Of a DNA stretch of 38,547 nt, positions 8,044-14,792 are shown piece after piece. Each line of letters begins with the position of its first letter. Positions within the stretch are counted from its first letter, which is position 1. The notes beneath the pieces were generated by a model. That model was not told the origin of the DNA. It made no database searches and saw only the letters and a list, made by a program, of their open reading frames with translations. The DNA lies in NCBI GenBank assembly GCA_029850585.1, contig JARCRQ010000046.1, forward strand, positions 1 to 38,547, in the 5' to 3' direction. The position numbers were made by a program, and so were the translations under genes. The stretch comes from Sideroxydans sp. (GTDB taxonomy: Bacteria > Pseudomonadota > Gammaproteobacteria > Burkholderiales > Gallionellaceae).

Positions 8044-8607
8044 TTAGAGCGGGCGTTTGATGCTGACTGCGCCGCGTATTTGTCCCACGCTGTAGCCCGT
8101 TGCTTGGTCGTGTGGATAGTCGCTATGCAAACGCGCTTTGACATCATCGGGAATCGCCGTGCCGTGACACGCGACGCAGCCAGGTTGCAAGGCAATGGCT
8201 TTCATAAAACGATACGATTTTCCAGCCGGTTCTGAGACAATTTCGGAGGCTTCGATGGTCTCTGCTTTTTCGCCTTGAGCAGCGCGCGCGGCGAAATCTT
8301 GCAACTGTTTTTGTTCCCATGCGTCAGGTGTACCGAGCAACGGGTTGCGCACTTGCAAACTCACGCGCGTGAGCTTCCAGCCTGTTAGTCGTGATGCCTC
8401 ACCTGCCATGGCGGGAGCGATGTCTTTGCAAATTTGAACCGCAGCTTCGTAACCGCCTGCGCTAACCGCTTGTTGATTCGCAGCACCGAGTTTTTTCAAG
8501 AAGGGCATTGCAACAGCGCGGGCTTCGCTTTGATATTGGCTTAAATCATCCGCCAGCACGGTGCTGGTGACGAAAGCGCAAGTCATAAATAAGATGATTT
8601 TTTTCAT
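8044..8607 (-). CDS. Periplasmic DUF3365 (Tll0287-like) c-type haem protein
   Basis: The ATG at 8607 has GAGG upstream and begins a clear signal peptide (MKKIILFMTC to about residue 20, cleavage near VLA-DD). The mature domain matches DUF3365/Tll0287-like proteins, which are haem-bearing and PAS-like in fold: an N-terminal helix with CKDIAP near 60, TGWKLTRVSLQVRNP around 75-90, and CVACHG at 144-149 for covalent haem. A terminal segment with GYSVGQIRGAVSIKRPL is also characteristic. The total is 187 residues. Function is not established for the family; redox or gas sensing and electron transfer are the usual proposals. An intrinsic terminator (8634-8655) lies just upstream, so this gene may need readthrough or its own promoter. 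Confidence 0.88.
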   Translation of the reverse strand: MKKIILFMTCAFVTSTVLADDLSQYQSEARAVAMPFLKKLGAANQQAVSAGGYEAAVQICKDIAPAMAGEASRLTGWKLTRVSLQVRNPLLGTPDAWEQKQLQDFAARAAQGEKAETIEASEIVSEPAGKSYRFMKAIALQPGCVACHGTAIPDDVKARLHSDYPHDQATGYSVGQIRGAVSIKRPL

Positions 8608-8625
8608 GGTGAGATTCCTCAAGGT

Positions 8626-8655
8626 AAAAAAATGCCCGATAGCACAGCATCGGGC
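8626..8655 (-). terminator. Intrinsic terminator after the DUF2892 gene
   Basis: Read on the minus strand, GCCCGAT and ATCGGGC (8649-8655 and 8634-8640) form a 7-bp stem with an 8-base loop, followed at once by A and seven T residues. It sits 25 bp beyond the DUF2892 stop and 26 bp before the DUF3365 start, so it would end or weaken the adaptor-SQR-DUF2892 transcript. Confidence 0.82.
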
Positions 8656-8680
8656 AAAGTGTTGCGTCAACTAACTGCGA

Positions 8681-8872
8681 CTATTTTTTAATGCCGCAAG
8701 TGTTCATGCCGAGCAAGGTGTACGCAGGGCAAAAACCGATTGCGCCAGTCAACACCAACACCACACCGATGTAGCCCCACACGCCGACCACACCCGTCGC
8801 TGCCAAACCGATTAACGCCAATCCTGCAACTACGCGCAGGGCGCGGTCGATTGTTCCTGAATTACATTTCAT
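8681..8872 (-). CDS. Small DUF2892 inner-membrane protein (YgaP membrane-domain type)
   Basis: The 63-residue protein is almost wholly two hydrophobic helices (about 11-30 and 33-50) after a short MKCNSGTIDR lead. It ends in the family motif GFCPAYTLLGMNTCG with Cys48 and Cys59. DUF2892 forms the membrane part of the E. coli rhodanese YgaP, and free-standing versions are common beside rhodanese and SQR genes. A role in moving or anchoring sulfane sulfur at the membrane is an inference from those partners. AGGAG lies six bases before the ATG. It follows the SQR gene by 85 bp, a gap that contains a weak 6-bp inverted repeat (8917-8922 with 8944-8949). Confidence 0.88.
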   Translation of the reverse strand: MKCNSGTIDRALRVVAGLALIGLAATGVVGVWGYIGVVLVLTGAIGFCPAYTLLGMNTCGIKK

Positions 8873-8957
8873 AACATTCTCCTAAAGTGATTGTGGAACG
8901 GCACAATAAATCGAATCCTCGGCAATGTCTGTGATAAATCTCACCGAGGCTAATAAA

Positions 8958-10229
8958 TTATTTCAGCTTGGTAATACCCATCGCATCCATCACCAATTTT
9001 TCATACATCGGCTCGGAGGTGCCACGTTTCATTTTGCGCATGAAATACTTCTCAAAGGCAACTTTTGCGACATGCACCCACTTGCCCGACATCACCTTGG
9101 TGACATTGCGCGGTGGGATTTGTGGCAGGGCAATAAATGCCACGCCCGTGTCGCCAAAATCTGCCAAGCAAACGGTGTTCCACGTCGCTTGGCTGGTGGG
9201 TGGATTGCCCGTCAATTCGGAATGAATGTTGTGCGCCGTAGCGGTCACCATCGACTCAATCATGTAGCCTGTTTTAGGCGTGCCGACTGGCACAGGCGTT
9301 TTTTCAACAGGCGGAATCGCGATGCAGACACCGACTGCGTAAATGTTTTTGTACTTAGGATTACGCTGATGTTCGTCCACCAAAATAAAGCCGCGCGGGT
9401 TGGTCAAGCCTTCGATACCGAACACCGCGTCTATACCCTTAAAGGCAGGCAACATCATGCTGTAGGCGAACGGTAATTCGTGTTTGATTTTCTCTGCGCC
9501 TAGCTCATCGACTTCGGTCACGAACATTTTTCCCGCTTCGATTTTGGTCACTTTGGCATTGCAAATCCACTTAATCGAACGCTCGTTCATGGCTGATTCT
9601 AACAAGCCTTTTGAGTCGCCCACACCACCCAAACCGAGATGCCCGATGTAAGGCTCGGAGGTGACAAAAGTCATCGGCACTTTGTTGCGAATTTTGCGGC
9701 GACGCAGATCGGTTTCAACCGTAAACGCATATTCGTAAGCAGGGCCAAAACACGATGCGCCTTGCACCGCACCAATCACCACCGGCCCCGGATTTTTGGT
9801 AAAACCTTCCCACTCGCCATGCGATTTCATCGCGTGATCAACATCGCACACTGAATGCGTATGACCGCCGTGCGGACCTAAGCCTTCGATTTCGTCGAAC
9901 GCCAATTTAGGCCCTGTCGCAATCACCAAGAAATCATAATCAATAGTCGAACCATCATTTAATTCGAGACGATTATTGTCAGGATGCACGCGCTTCACAC
10001 CCGTAGCAATAAAGTTAATCCCTTTGCGTTCCAGATACGGGCGCACGCCAAAAGTAATGTCTTCTTTATCGCGCCACTTCACGCCCACCCAAGGATTAGA
10101 CGGGGTGAACTGGAAATTTTCGCTGTTAGAAATCACCGTGACTTTATCGCCCTTACGGATTTTTTCCTGCATCTCGTAAGCCATCGGCATCCCGCCTATC
10201 CCCGCGCCCATAATGATGATGTGTGCCAT
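8958..10229 (-). CDS. sqr: Sulfide:quinone oxidoreductase
   Basis: This 423-residue flavoprotein oxidises sulfide and passes electrons to the quinone pool while building sulfane sulfur on a cysteine. The FAD-binding GAGIGGMP follows the first strand, FLVIATGP is at about 100-107, and the end matches the amphipathic membrane-binding helices of the family (KVAFEKYFMRKMKRGTSEPMYEK). Cys128, Cys160 (GASCFGPAYEY) and Cys354 sit almost exactly where the Acidithiobacillus ferrooxidans enzyme has Cys128, Cys160 and Cys356, and overall identity to that enzyme looks high by eye. Two further cysteines, 223 and 302, are not part of that set. AGGAG precedes the start. It is second in a likely persulfide-regulated transcript, although a 140-bp palindromic element separates it from the adaptor gene. 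Confidence 0.96.
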   Translation of the reverse strand: MAHIIIMGAGIGGMPMAYEMQEKIRKGDKVTVISNSENFQFTPSNPWVGVKWRDKEDITFGVRPYLERKGINFIATGVKRVHPDNNRLELNDGSTIDYDFLVIATGPKLAFDEIEGLGPHGGHTHSVCDVDHAMKSHGEWEGFTKNPGPVVIGAVQGASCFGPAYEYAFTVETDLRRRKIRNKVPMTFVTSEPYIGHLGLGGVGDSKGLLESAMNERSIKWICNAKVTKIEAGKMFVTEVDELGAEKIKHELPFAYSMMLPAFKGIDAVFGIEGLTNPRGFILVDEHQRNPKYKNIYAVGVCIAIPPVEKTPVPVGTPKTGYMIESMVTATAHNIHSELTGNPPTSQATWNTVCLADFGDTGVAFIALPQIPPRNVTKVMSGKWVHVAKVAFEKYFMRKMKRGTSEPMYEKLVMDAMGITKLK

Positions 10230-10270
10230 TTTTTATTTCTCCTGAGTTATGTTTTTGATGCCAACTATTT

Positions 10271-10410
10271 GGGTGTCTCCAGAAATTCAAAGCTCTAAGC
10301 AAGGCTAGGCGCGAACAAAAAATTACGACGCCGCATAGTTAACTATGTAAGGAATAATTTTTTGTGAGCAACGACGTATTGCAACGAGATTTGGATTTAT
10401 GGAGATACCC
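10271..10410. repeat. Palindromic dispersed element, copy A
   Basis: The element runs from GGGTGTCTCC to GGAGATACCC. Its two halves are near-complementary over about 55 bases, leaving a centre that holds CATAGTTAACTATG, itself a small palindrome. The same sequence occurs in the opposite orientation at 16602-16742, with high identity including the central GCATAGTTnACTATGTAAGGA. It has no coding capacity, so it is a hairpin-type or MITE-like repeat. It fills the gap between the adaptor and SQR genes and overlaps the last four codons and the stop of the adaptor gene. Confidence 0.85.
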
Positions 10411-11422
10411 TACTTGTCATGCCCGCTTTTACGGGTTCGGTTGCCACTTGTTCACCTGCTGTTAACCCTGCCAAAACTTCTACGACATCTGCTTCACTAC
10501 TTTCACCTAAACGCACTTGGCGCAACTGTGTGCCGCCTTTGGCATCGACCACATACACCGCCACCACTTCGCTGCGACGCAGCACCGCGCTGGCAGGAAT
10601 CAATAGTTTTTTAGTTTTGCCCAACACAAATTGCGCGCGTACAAACATGCCGGGGTAAACGCCCGCTTGATTGGCGGGCAAATTCACGCGCACTTGCGTG
10701 CCATGCGTGCGGCTGTCCGCCAAGGGTTGCACGGTGACCGAAGCCGCTTTAATCACACGGTTTTGCGTCGGGATTTCAACCAGCACTTGCGGATTTTTGC
10801 CGATAGCGTCGAGCTGATATTGCGGAATCGACACCATCACGCGCATCTCGCTGGCATCAAAGCCCGTCATCAAAGGCTTACCTGGCATCACCGATTCACC
10901 CACCTCGACCAAACGCGCCGCCACCACGCCACCATAAGGTGCCGTGACCGTGGTGTAACCCTGCGACAAACTCGCCTGACTCGCACCCGCACGACTTGCT
11001 GCCGCCTGCCCTGCTGCCATGTCGAAATCGGCTTGCGCTTTATCGAGCGCGGCTTGGCTAATGAACTTTTGCACGAACATCACTTTGGCTCGCTCCAAAC
11101 TGACTTTGGCATTTTGCAAATTGGCTTGCGCTTGAGCTAGCTGCCCTTGGCTGCCCGCCAAGGCTTGCTCGGCTTCGCGTTCGTCGATGCGCAAAATCAC
11201 TTGCCCCGCTTTCACTTTGTCGCCCACTTCAAACAACACCGCTTTGACGCGTCCCGAAATTTGCGCCGCCACGGTGGTTTGCCGCGTCGCTTCGACCAAG
11301 CCTTCGGCACGATAGGTTTGCGCCACCTCGCTATACGCCACGGTTGCGGTTGCCAAGGGCTGCGCGGCTGCTACGCCGATACTCGCCAACAATAACGCTG
11401 CCAATACACTCATTTTTTTCAT
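10397..11422 (-). CDS. RND-type periplasmic adaptor (membrane fusion protein)
   Basis: I start at the ATG at 11422, which has GGGGTGGG upstream and opens a signal peptide (MKKMSVLAALLLASIGVAAA). An ATG 24 bases further upstream would lie only about five bases from the predicted transcription start. The 341-residue protein has the biotinyl-lipoyl-like motif VGDKVKAGQVILRIDE, a long alpha-hairpin rich in Ala, Gln and Lys (about 80-145), and a beta-barrel ending in GLTAGEQVATEPVKAG. Adaptors link an RND pump to an outer-membrane channel. The only RND permease seen is 9 kb away at 1-1497. The last four codons and the stop come from the palindromic repeat at 10271-10410, so the C-terminus may be altered. 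Confidence 0.88.
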   Translation of the reverse strand: MKKMSVLAALLLASIGVAAAQPLATATVAYSEVAQTYRAEGLVEATRQTTVAAQISGRVKAVLFEVGDKVKAGQVILRIDEREAEQALAGSQGQLAQAQANLQNAKVSLERAKVMFVQKFISQAALDKAQADFDMAAGQAAASRAGASQASLSQGYTTVTAPYGGVVAARLVEVGESVMPGKPLMTGFDASEMRVMVSIPQYQLDAIGKNPQVLVEIPTQNRVIKAASVTVQPLADSRTHGTQVRVNLPANQAGVYPGMFVRAQFVLGKTKKLLIPASAVLRRSEVVAVYVVDAKGGTQLRQVRLGESSEADVVEVLAGLTAGEQVATEPVKAGMTSRVSP

Positions 11423-11457
11423 CTTGCCCACCCCTAACATCATCAATTCAATCTATA

Positions 11458-11486
11458 AGAATATACTAATGTATAAAATAAGACAA
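11458..11486 (-). promoter_or_regulatory. Promoter of the adaptor-SQR transcript
   Basis: On the minus strand TTGTCT (11481-11486) and TATTCT (11458-11463) are separated by exactly 17 bases and precede the adaptor start by about 36 bp. The palindrome at 11462-11475 covers the spacer and the upstream end of the -10 region, the usual position for a repressor site. The -35 hexamer also lies in the U-tract of the upstream terminator. Confidence 0.6.
11462..11475. promoter_or_regulatory. Candidate operator for the ArsR/SqrR-type repressor
   Basis: TATAC-TAAT-GTATA is a perfect 5+5 inverted repeat with a 4-base centre. It is AT-rich and the right size for an ArsR-family dimer. It overlaps the predicted promoter of the sulfur transcript and lies 34 bp beyond the stop codon of the repressor gene itself. 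Binding is inferred, not seen. Confidence 0.5.
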
Positions 11487-11504
11487 ACACCTTAAAAGGT
11501 GCTT
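11477..11504 (-). terminator. Intrinsic terminator after the ArsR/SqrR-type gene
   Basis: Minus-strand reading gives AAGCACCTT and AAGGTGTTT arms centred at 11494-11495, a stem of up to nine pairs including one G-U, then a broken T-rich run (TTTGTCTTATTTT). It sits immediately after the repressor stop codon, so repressor and adaptor genes may be separate transcripts. Confidence 0.6.
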
Positions 11505-11508
11505 GTAC

Positions 11509-11814
11509 TTAGTTGGCGGTACAGAACACTTCGCGCATCAAACCCACCAGCTTCAAAGTGCGTGGATCGTTAATGCGGTAATACACAAAATTAGCTTCTT
11601 TGCGCGTCGCCAACACCTCTTTGTCGCGCAAGATTGCCAAGTGTTGCGAAATGTTGCTTTGCGTCGTGCCGACATTTTCCACGATGTCTTGCACGCTTAA
11701 TTCTTGATTGCCGAGCAAGCATAAAATTTTCAAACGCAGCGGATGCGCCATGGCTTTAATCGCTTGCGCGGCTTGTTCGATGTCTTGATCACGGTCTATT
11801 ACGGGATGTTGCAT
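11509..11814 (-). CDS. ArsR-family transcriptional repressor, SqrR/BigR type (persulfide sensing)
   Basis: I start at the ATG at 11814, with GAGG seven bases upstream; the longer reading adds 18 residues from a stem-loop-rich region. The 101-residue protein has a winged helix fold with the recognition segment TTQSNISQHLAILRD (50-64) and a wing YYRIND (78-83). Only two cysteines occur, Cys32 in LKILCLLG and Cys98 in REVFCTAN. Their 66-residue spacing equals that of Cys41-Cys107 in SqrR and Cys42-Cys108 in BigR, which sense persulfides by forming di- or polysulfide links. No ArsR-type metal box is visible. The gene heads the sulfide oxidation cluster, the expected target. Confidence 0.88.
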   Translation of the reverse strand: MQHPVIDRDQDIEQAAQAIKAMAHPLRLKILCLLGNQELSVQDIVENVGTTQSNISQHLAILRDKEVLATRKEANFVYYRINDPRTLKLVGLMREVFCTAN

Positions 11815-11859
11815 GGCATACCTCAAAATGAGTAAGGAGTAATTTTTGCAGCGTCTGAA

Positions 11860-11974
11860 GCATTGCAAGCCCGCAATGCCGCAAGGGCATTCCCACGCAA
11901 CTACGGAGCTTGCGCTCCTGTTGCTGAATGAAGGGCTTCGCCATGAAACATAGTCGCTGCGCTTCTTGTTTCAT
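11860..11974. repeat. Stem-loop-rich intergenic stretch (possible dispersed repeat)
   Basis: Three strong inverted repeats lie in series: GCATTGC/GCAATGC (11860-11866 with 11873-11879), a compound stem GCAAC..GGAGC/GCTCC..GTTGC (11897-11924), and ATGAAACA/TGTTTCAT (11943-11950 with 11967-11974). The stretch fills most of the gap between the divergent repressor and gpmI genes. It resembles a mosaic repeat, but only one copy is in the window. Confidence 0.45.
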
Positions 11975-12015
11975 GCGAAAATGCGCGCCTTGTTTTTAGC
12001 CAACTATCTTACCCG

Positions 12016-13557
12016 ATGAATATCACTCCTGTGCTTTTGATTATTTTGGACGGCTTCGGTTATCGCGAAGACCCTGATTACAACGCGATTGCCGCTGCGC
12101 ATAAACCCAACTGGGATAATTTTTGGCGCAATCATCCGCACACCCTGATTTCCGCCTCCGAAAAAGCCGTCGGCTTACCAAGTAAGCAAATGGGCAATTC
12201 TGAAGTCGGTCATCTCAACATCGGCGCGGGACGCGTGGTGTATCAAGACATCAGCCGCATTGATGTCGAAATCGAAGAAGGACAATTTTTCGACAACGTC
12301 GCGCTGAACGCCGCGATTCAAACCGCCATCAAAAATAATTCCGCGCTGCATATTCTCGGTCTGCTCTCTTCAGGCGGCGTGCACAGCCACGAAAGCCACA
12401 TCCTCGCGATGCTGGAAATGGCGGCGCGCAAGGGCTTGAAAAAAGTTTATTTGCATCCGTTTTTAGATGGTCGCGACAGCCCACCGAAAAGTGCCGAGCC
12501 ATCGTTGCTTGCCTTGCAAGCCTTGTGCGACAAGCTCGGCGTGGGACAAATTGCTTCCGTGGTGGGGCGTTTTTTCGCGATGGACCGAGACAATCGTTGG
12601 GAGCGCGTGCAAGCCGCTTACGACGTAATCAGCGCGGGACACGGCGCATTTAGTGCCGCGACAGCGGTGGAAGCGTTGGCGGCAGGTTATGCGCGCGGCG
12701 AGACCGACGAGTTTGTGCAAGCCACCAGCATTCATGCTTTAGGCGCGCCCGCCATCAAAATCCAGGACGGCGACGCGTTAGTGTTTATGAATTTCCGCGC
12801 TGACCGCGCGCGTGAAATTACCCGCGCTTTAAGCGATACCGACTTTGACGGTTTTACGCGCAGCTATTTTCCCAAGCTCGCCAATCTCACCACGTTAAGC
12901 AGCTACGGCGAAGACTTTAAGCAGCCTTGTGCTTACCGCGCCGATGCGCCGCAAAACACCTTTGGCGAATATATTTCGGGCTTAGGACTGAAGCAATTGC
13001 GCATCGCCGAAACCGAAAAATACGCGCACGTCACCTACTTTATGAATGGCGGCAAAGAGCAGCCGTTCGCAGGTGAAGACCGTATCCTCGTGCCTTCGCC
13101 CAAAGTGGCGACTTACGATTTGCAGCCCGAAATGAGCGCGTACGAACTCACCGACAAACTCGAAGCGGCGATTCTCTCCAAGCAATATCAAGCGATTATT
13201 TGCAACTACGCGAATGGCGATATGGTCGGACACAGCGGCGATATGGCGGCGGCAACCAAGGCGATTGAAACGCTGGACGTGTGCATCGGGCGCGTGGTCA
13301 AAGCCATGCAGAGCATAGGCGGCGAGGTCATCATCACCGCCGATCACGGCAACGCCGAGCAAATGATCGACCACGAAACGCATCAAGCGCACACCGCGCA
13401 CACCTTGAACCGCGTGCCGTTCGTGTACATCGGTCGCGCCGCGCATACCACCAGCACAGAGGGTGCGTTGCGTGATTTAGCACCGAGCTTGCTGTACATG
13501 ATGGGCTTGCCTAAGCCAGTCGAAATGACTGGGCACAGCCTGATTCAATTCGCCTAA
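12016..13557 (+). CDS. gpmI: 2,3-bisphosphoglycerate-independent phosphoglycerate mutase
   Basis: The 513-residue enzyme interconverts 3- and 2-phosphoglycerate in glycolysis and gluconeogenesis using manganese rather than a bisphosphoglycerate cofactor. It has Asp12 in LDGFG, the catalytic Ser62 in MGNSEVGHLNIGAGR, HPFLDGRDSPP near 146, the RxxRD-like FRADRAREI, and metal-binding ANGDMVGHSGD and TADHGNAEQM in the C-terminal half. Length and motif order are normal. No good ribosome site is visible before the ATG. The envC-type gene starts four bases after its stop, matching the gpmM-envC pairing known from E. coli, so the two are probably co-transcribed. Confidence 0.97.
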   Translation: MNITPVLLIILDGFGYREDPDYNAIAAAHKPNWDNFWRNHPHTLISASEKAVGLPSKQMGNSEVGHLNIGAGRVVYQDISRIDVEIEEGQFFDNVALNAAIQTAIKNNSALHILGLLSSGGVHSHESHILAMLEMAARKGLKKVYLHPFLDGRDSPPKSAEPSLLALQALCDKLGVGQIASVVGRFFAMDRDNRWERVQAAYDVISAGHGAFSAATAVEALAAGYARGETDEFVQATSIHALGAPAIKIQDGDALVFMNFRADRAREITRALSDTDFDGFTRSYFPKLANLTTLSSYGEDFKQPCAYRADAPQNTFGEYISGLGLKQLRIAETEKYAHVTYFMNGGKEQPFAGEDRILVPSPKVATYDLQPEMSAYELTDKLEAAILSKQYQAIICNYANGDMVGHSGDMAAATKAIETLDVCIGRVVKAMQSIGGEVIITADHGNAEQMIDHETHQAHTAHTLNRVPFVYIGRAAHTTSTEGALRDLAPSLLYMMGLPKPVEMTGHSLIQFA

Positions 13558-13561
13558 TTTC

Positions 13562-14734
13562 GTGAAACGAGTTGCGCGGCTCATCGCCCTCGCCTATTGC
13601 CTGTCGCTGGCAATAGGCGAGGCGTACGCCACGCAACAAGAAGAGCTGGAGAATTTGCGCAAACGCATCAGCACCATGCAGCGCGAGGTCGAACACACCA
13701 GCGAATCACGCGACGAAGCCGCTGATGCCTTACGCGAATCGGAGCGCGCGATTAGTGATAGCACGCGTCAAATCGCCGCACTGGCGACACAGCAACGCAT
13801 CGCCGACCACCAATTAAATCAACTGCAAAACCAACAACAGCAGCTCGACCGTAGCTTGGCGGGGCAACAAGCCTTACTCGGACGATTGTTGTATCAGCAG
13901 TATTTGGGCGGCACGCAAACTTACAGCAAGCTGATACTTAACAATCAAAACCCGAATCAAGTCGCGCGTGAAATTCAGTATTACGGTTATATCGCGCGTA
14001 ACCGTGCGGCTTGGCTGGCAAGTTTGCGTAAAAATTTGCAGCAAGTGCAAGCCGTGCGCAACCAAACCAGTGCCGCGCGTGCCGAGCTGAGTGATTTGCA
14101 AAATGAGCAAAAAGCCCAACAACGCGATTTGCAAAAACAACAACAAGCGCGTCAGCAAATGCTGCTTAAAGTTTCGCAAAAACTGCGCAGCCAACGCAGC
14201 GAAATTAAGCATTTGCAAGCCAATGAAAATCGCCTTGCGCAACTGGTCGAAAAGCTCACGCAAATGCTCGCCAAGCCGACGGGTAAATCTATTTTTCGCA
14301 ATGATAAATTGCCCGACAATCGATTTGCAGGTAAGCCCTTTGCGCAACTCAAAGGGCGGCTAGCGTTCCCTGTTACAGGCGACATCATCAATAGCTTTGG
14401 CAGCCTGCGTCCCGACAGCAGCGTGGCGTGGAAAGGTATCCAAATCAAAGCGGCGAATGGGCAAGCGGTCAAAGCGATTGCCTCAGGGCGCGTGGTATTT
14501 GCTGATTGGCTGCGCGGTTTCGGTAACTTGCTGATTGTTGATCACGGCACGGGCTATATGAGTTTATATGGCAACAACGAAACCTTGTTCAAGCAAGTCG
14601 GCGATGAATTACAAGGTGGCGAAACTATCGCCAGCGTCGGCAACAGCGGCGGCAATGAAGATTCTGGCTTATACTTTGAGCTACGTTTACAAAGCAAACC
14701 GCTCGACCCGCTGAAGTGGTTTACCAAAAAATAA
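13562..14734 (+). CDS. EnvC-like murein hydrolase activator (degenerate LytM domain)
   Basis: Translation appears to start at GTG 13562, four bases after gpmI, because it opens a signal peptide (MKRVARLIALAYCLSLAIGEAYA). Residues about 24-250 form a long coiled coil rich in Gln, Glu and Arg. The C-terminal M23/LytM domain (about 265-388) lacks the zinc ligands of active enzymes: WKGIQI replaces the usual His-containing segment and LYFELR replaces HVHFE. Such domains activate amidases such as AmiA/AmiB at the division site rather than cutting peptidoglycan. The 390-residue length and the gpmI neighbour support EnvC. A GC-rich terminator follows. The start has no convincing Shine-Dalgarno and may be coupled to gpmI. 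Confidence 0.9.
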   Translation: MKRVARLIALAYCLSLAIGEAYATQQEELENLRKRISTMQREVEHTSESRDEAADALRESERAISDSTRQIAALATQQRIADHQLNQLQNQQQQLDRSLAGQQALLGRLLYQQYLGGTQTYSKLILNNQNPNQVAREIQYYGYIARNRAAWLASLRKNLQQVQAVRNQTSAARAELSDLQNEQKAQQRDLQKQQQARQQMLLKVSQKLRSQRSEIKHLQANENRLAQLVEKLTQMLAKPTGKSIFRNDKLPDNRFAGKPFAQLKGRLAFPVTGDIINSFGSLRPDSSVAWKGIQIKAANGQAVKAIASGRVVFADWLRGFGNLLIVDHGTGYMSLYGNNETLFKQVGDELQGGETIASVGNSGGNEDSGLYFELRLQSKPLDPLKWFTKK

Positions 14735-14737
14735 CTG

Positions 14738-14767
14738 CCGCGCTCAAGCTCACATTGAGCGCGGTTT
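14738..14767 (+). terminator. Intrinsic terminator between the EnvC-like and CtpA-like genes
   Basis: CCGCGCTCAA (14738-14747) pairs perfectly with TTGAGCGCGG (14755-14764) around a 7-base loop, followed by TTT and further AT-rich bases. The 10-bp GC-rich stem is strong and the T-tract short. It lies four bases past the EnvC-like stop. Confidence 0.7.
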
Positions 14768-14792
14768 AATTGTCGGAAATAAGGAGCAACAC

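Noticed and set aside
8925-9476. A 183-codon plus-strand open frame opposite sqr
   Set aside because: It is His/Arg-rich, has no family resemblance and lies wholly antisense to a conserved enzyme.
10271-10410. An insertion sequence or CRISPR unit
   Set aside because: There is no transposase frame and no repeat-spacer periodicity; it is a single palindromic unit with one other copy.
11789-11974. A 61-codon minus-strand frame upstream of the repressor
   Set aside because: It is made of the stem-loop-rich stretch, overlaps the repressor start and has no plausible protein features.
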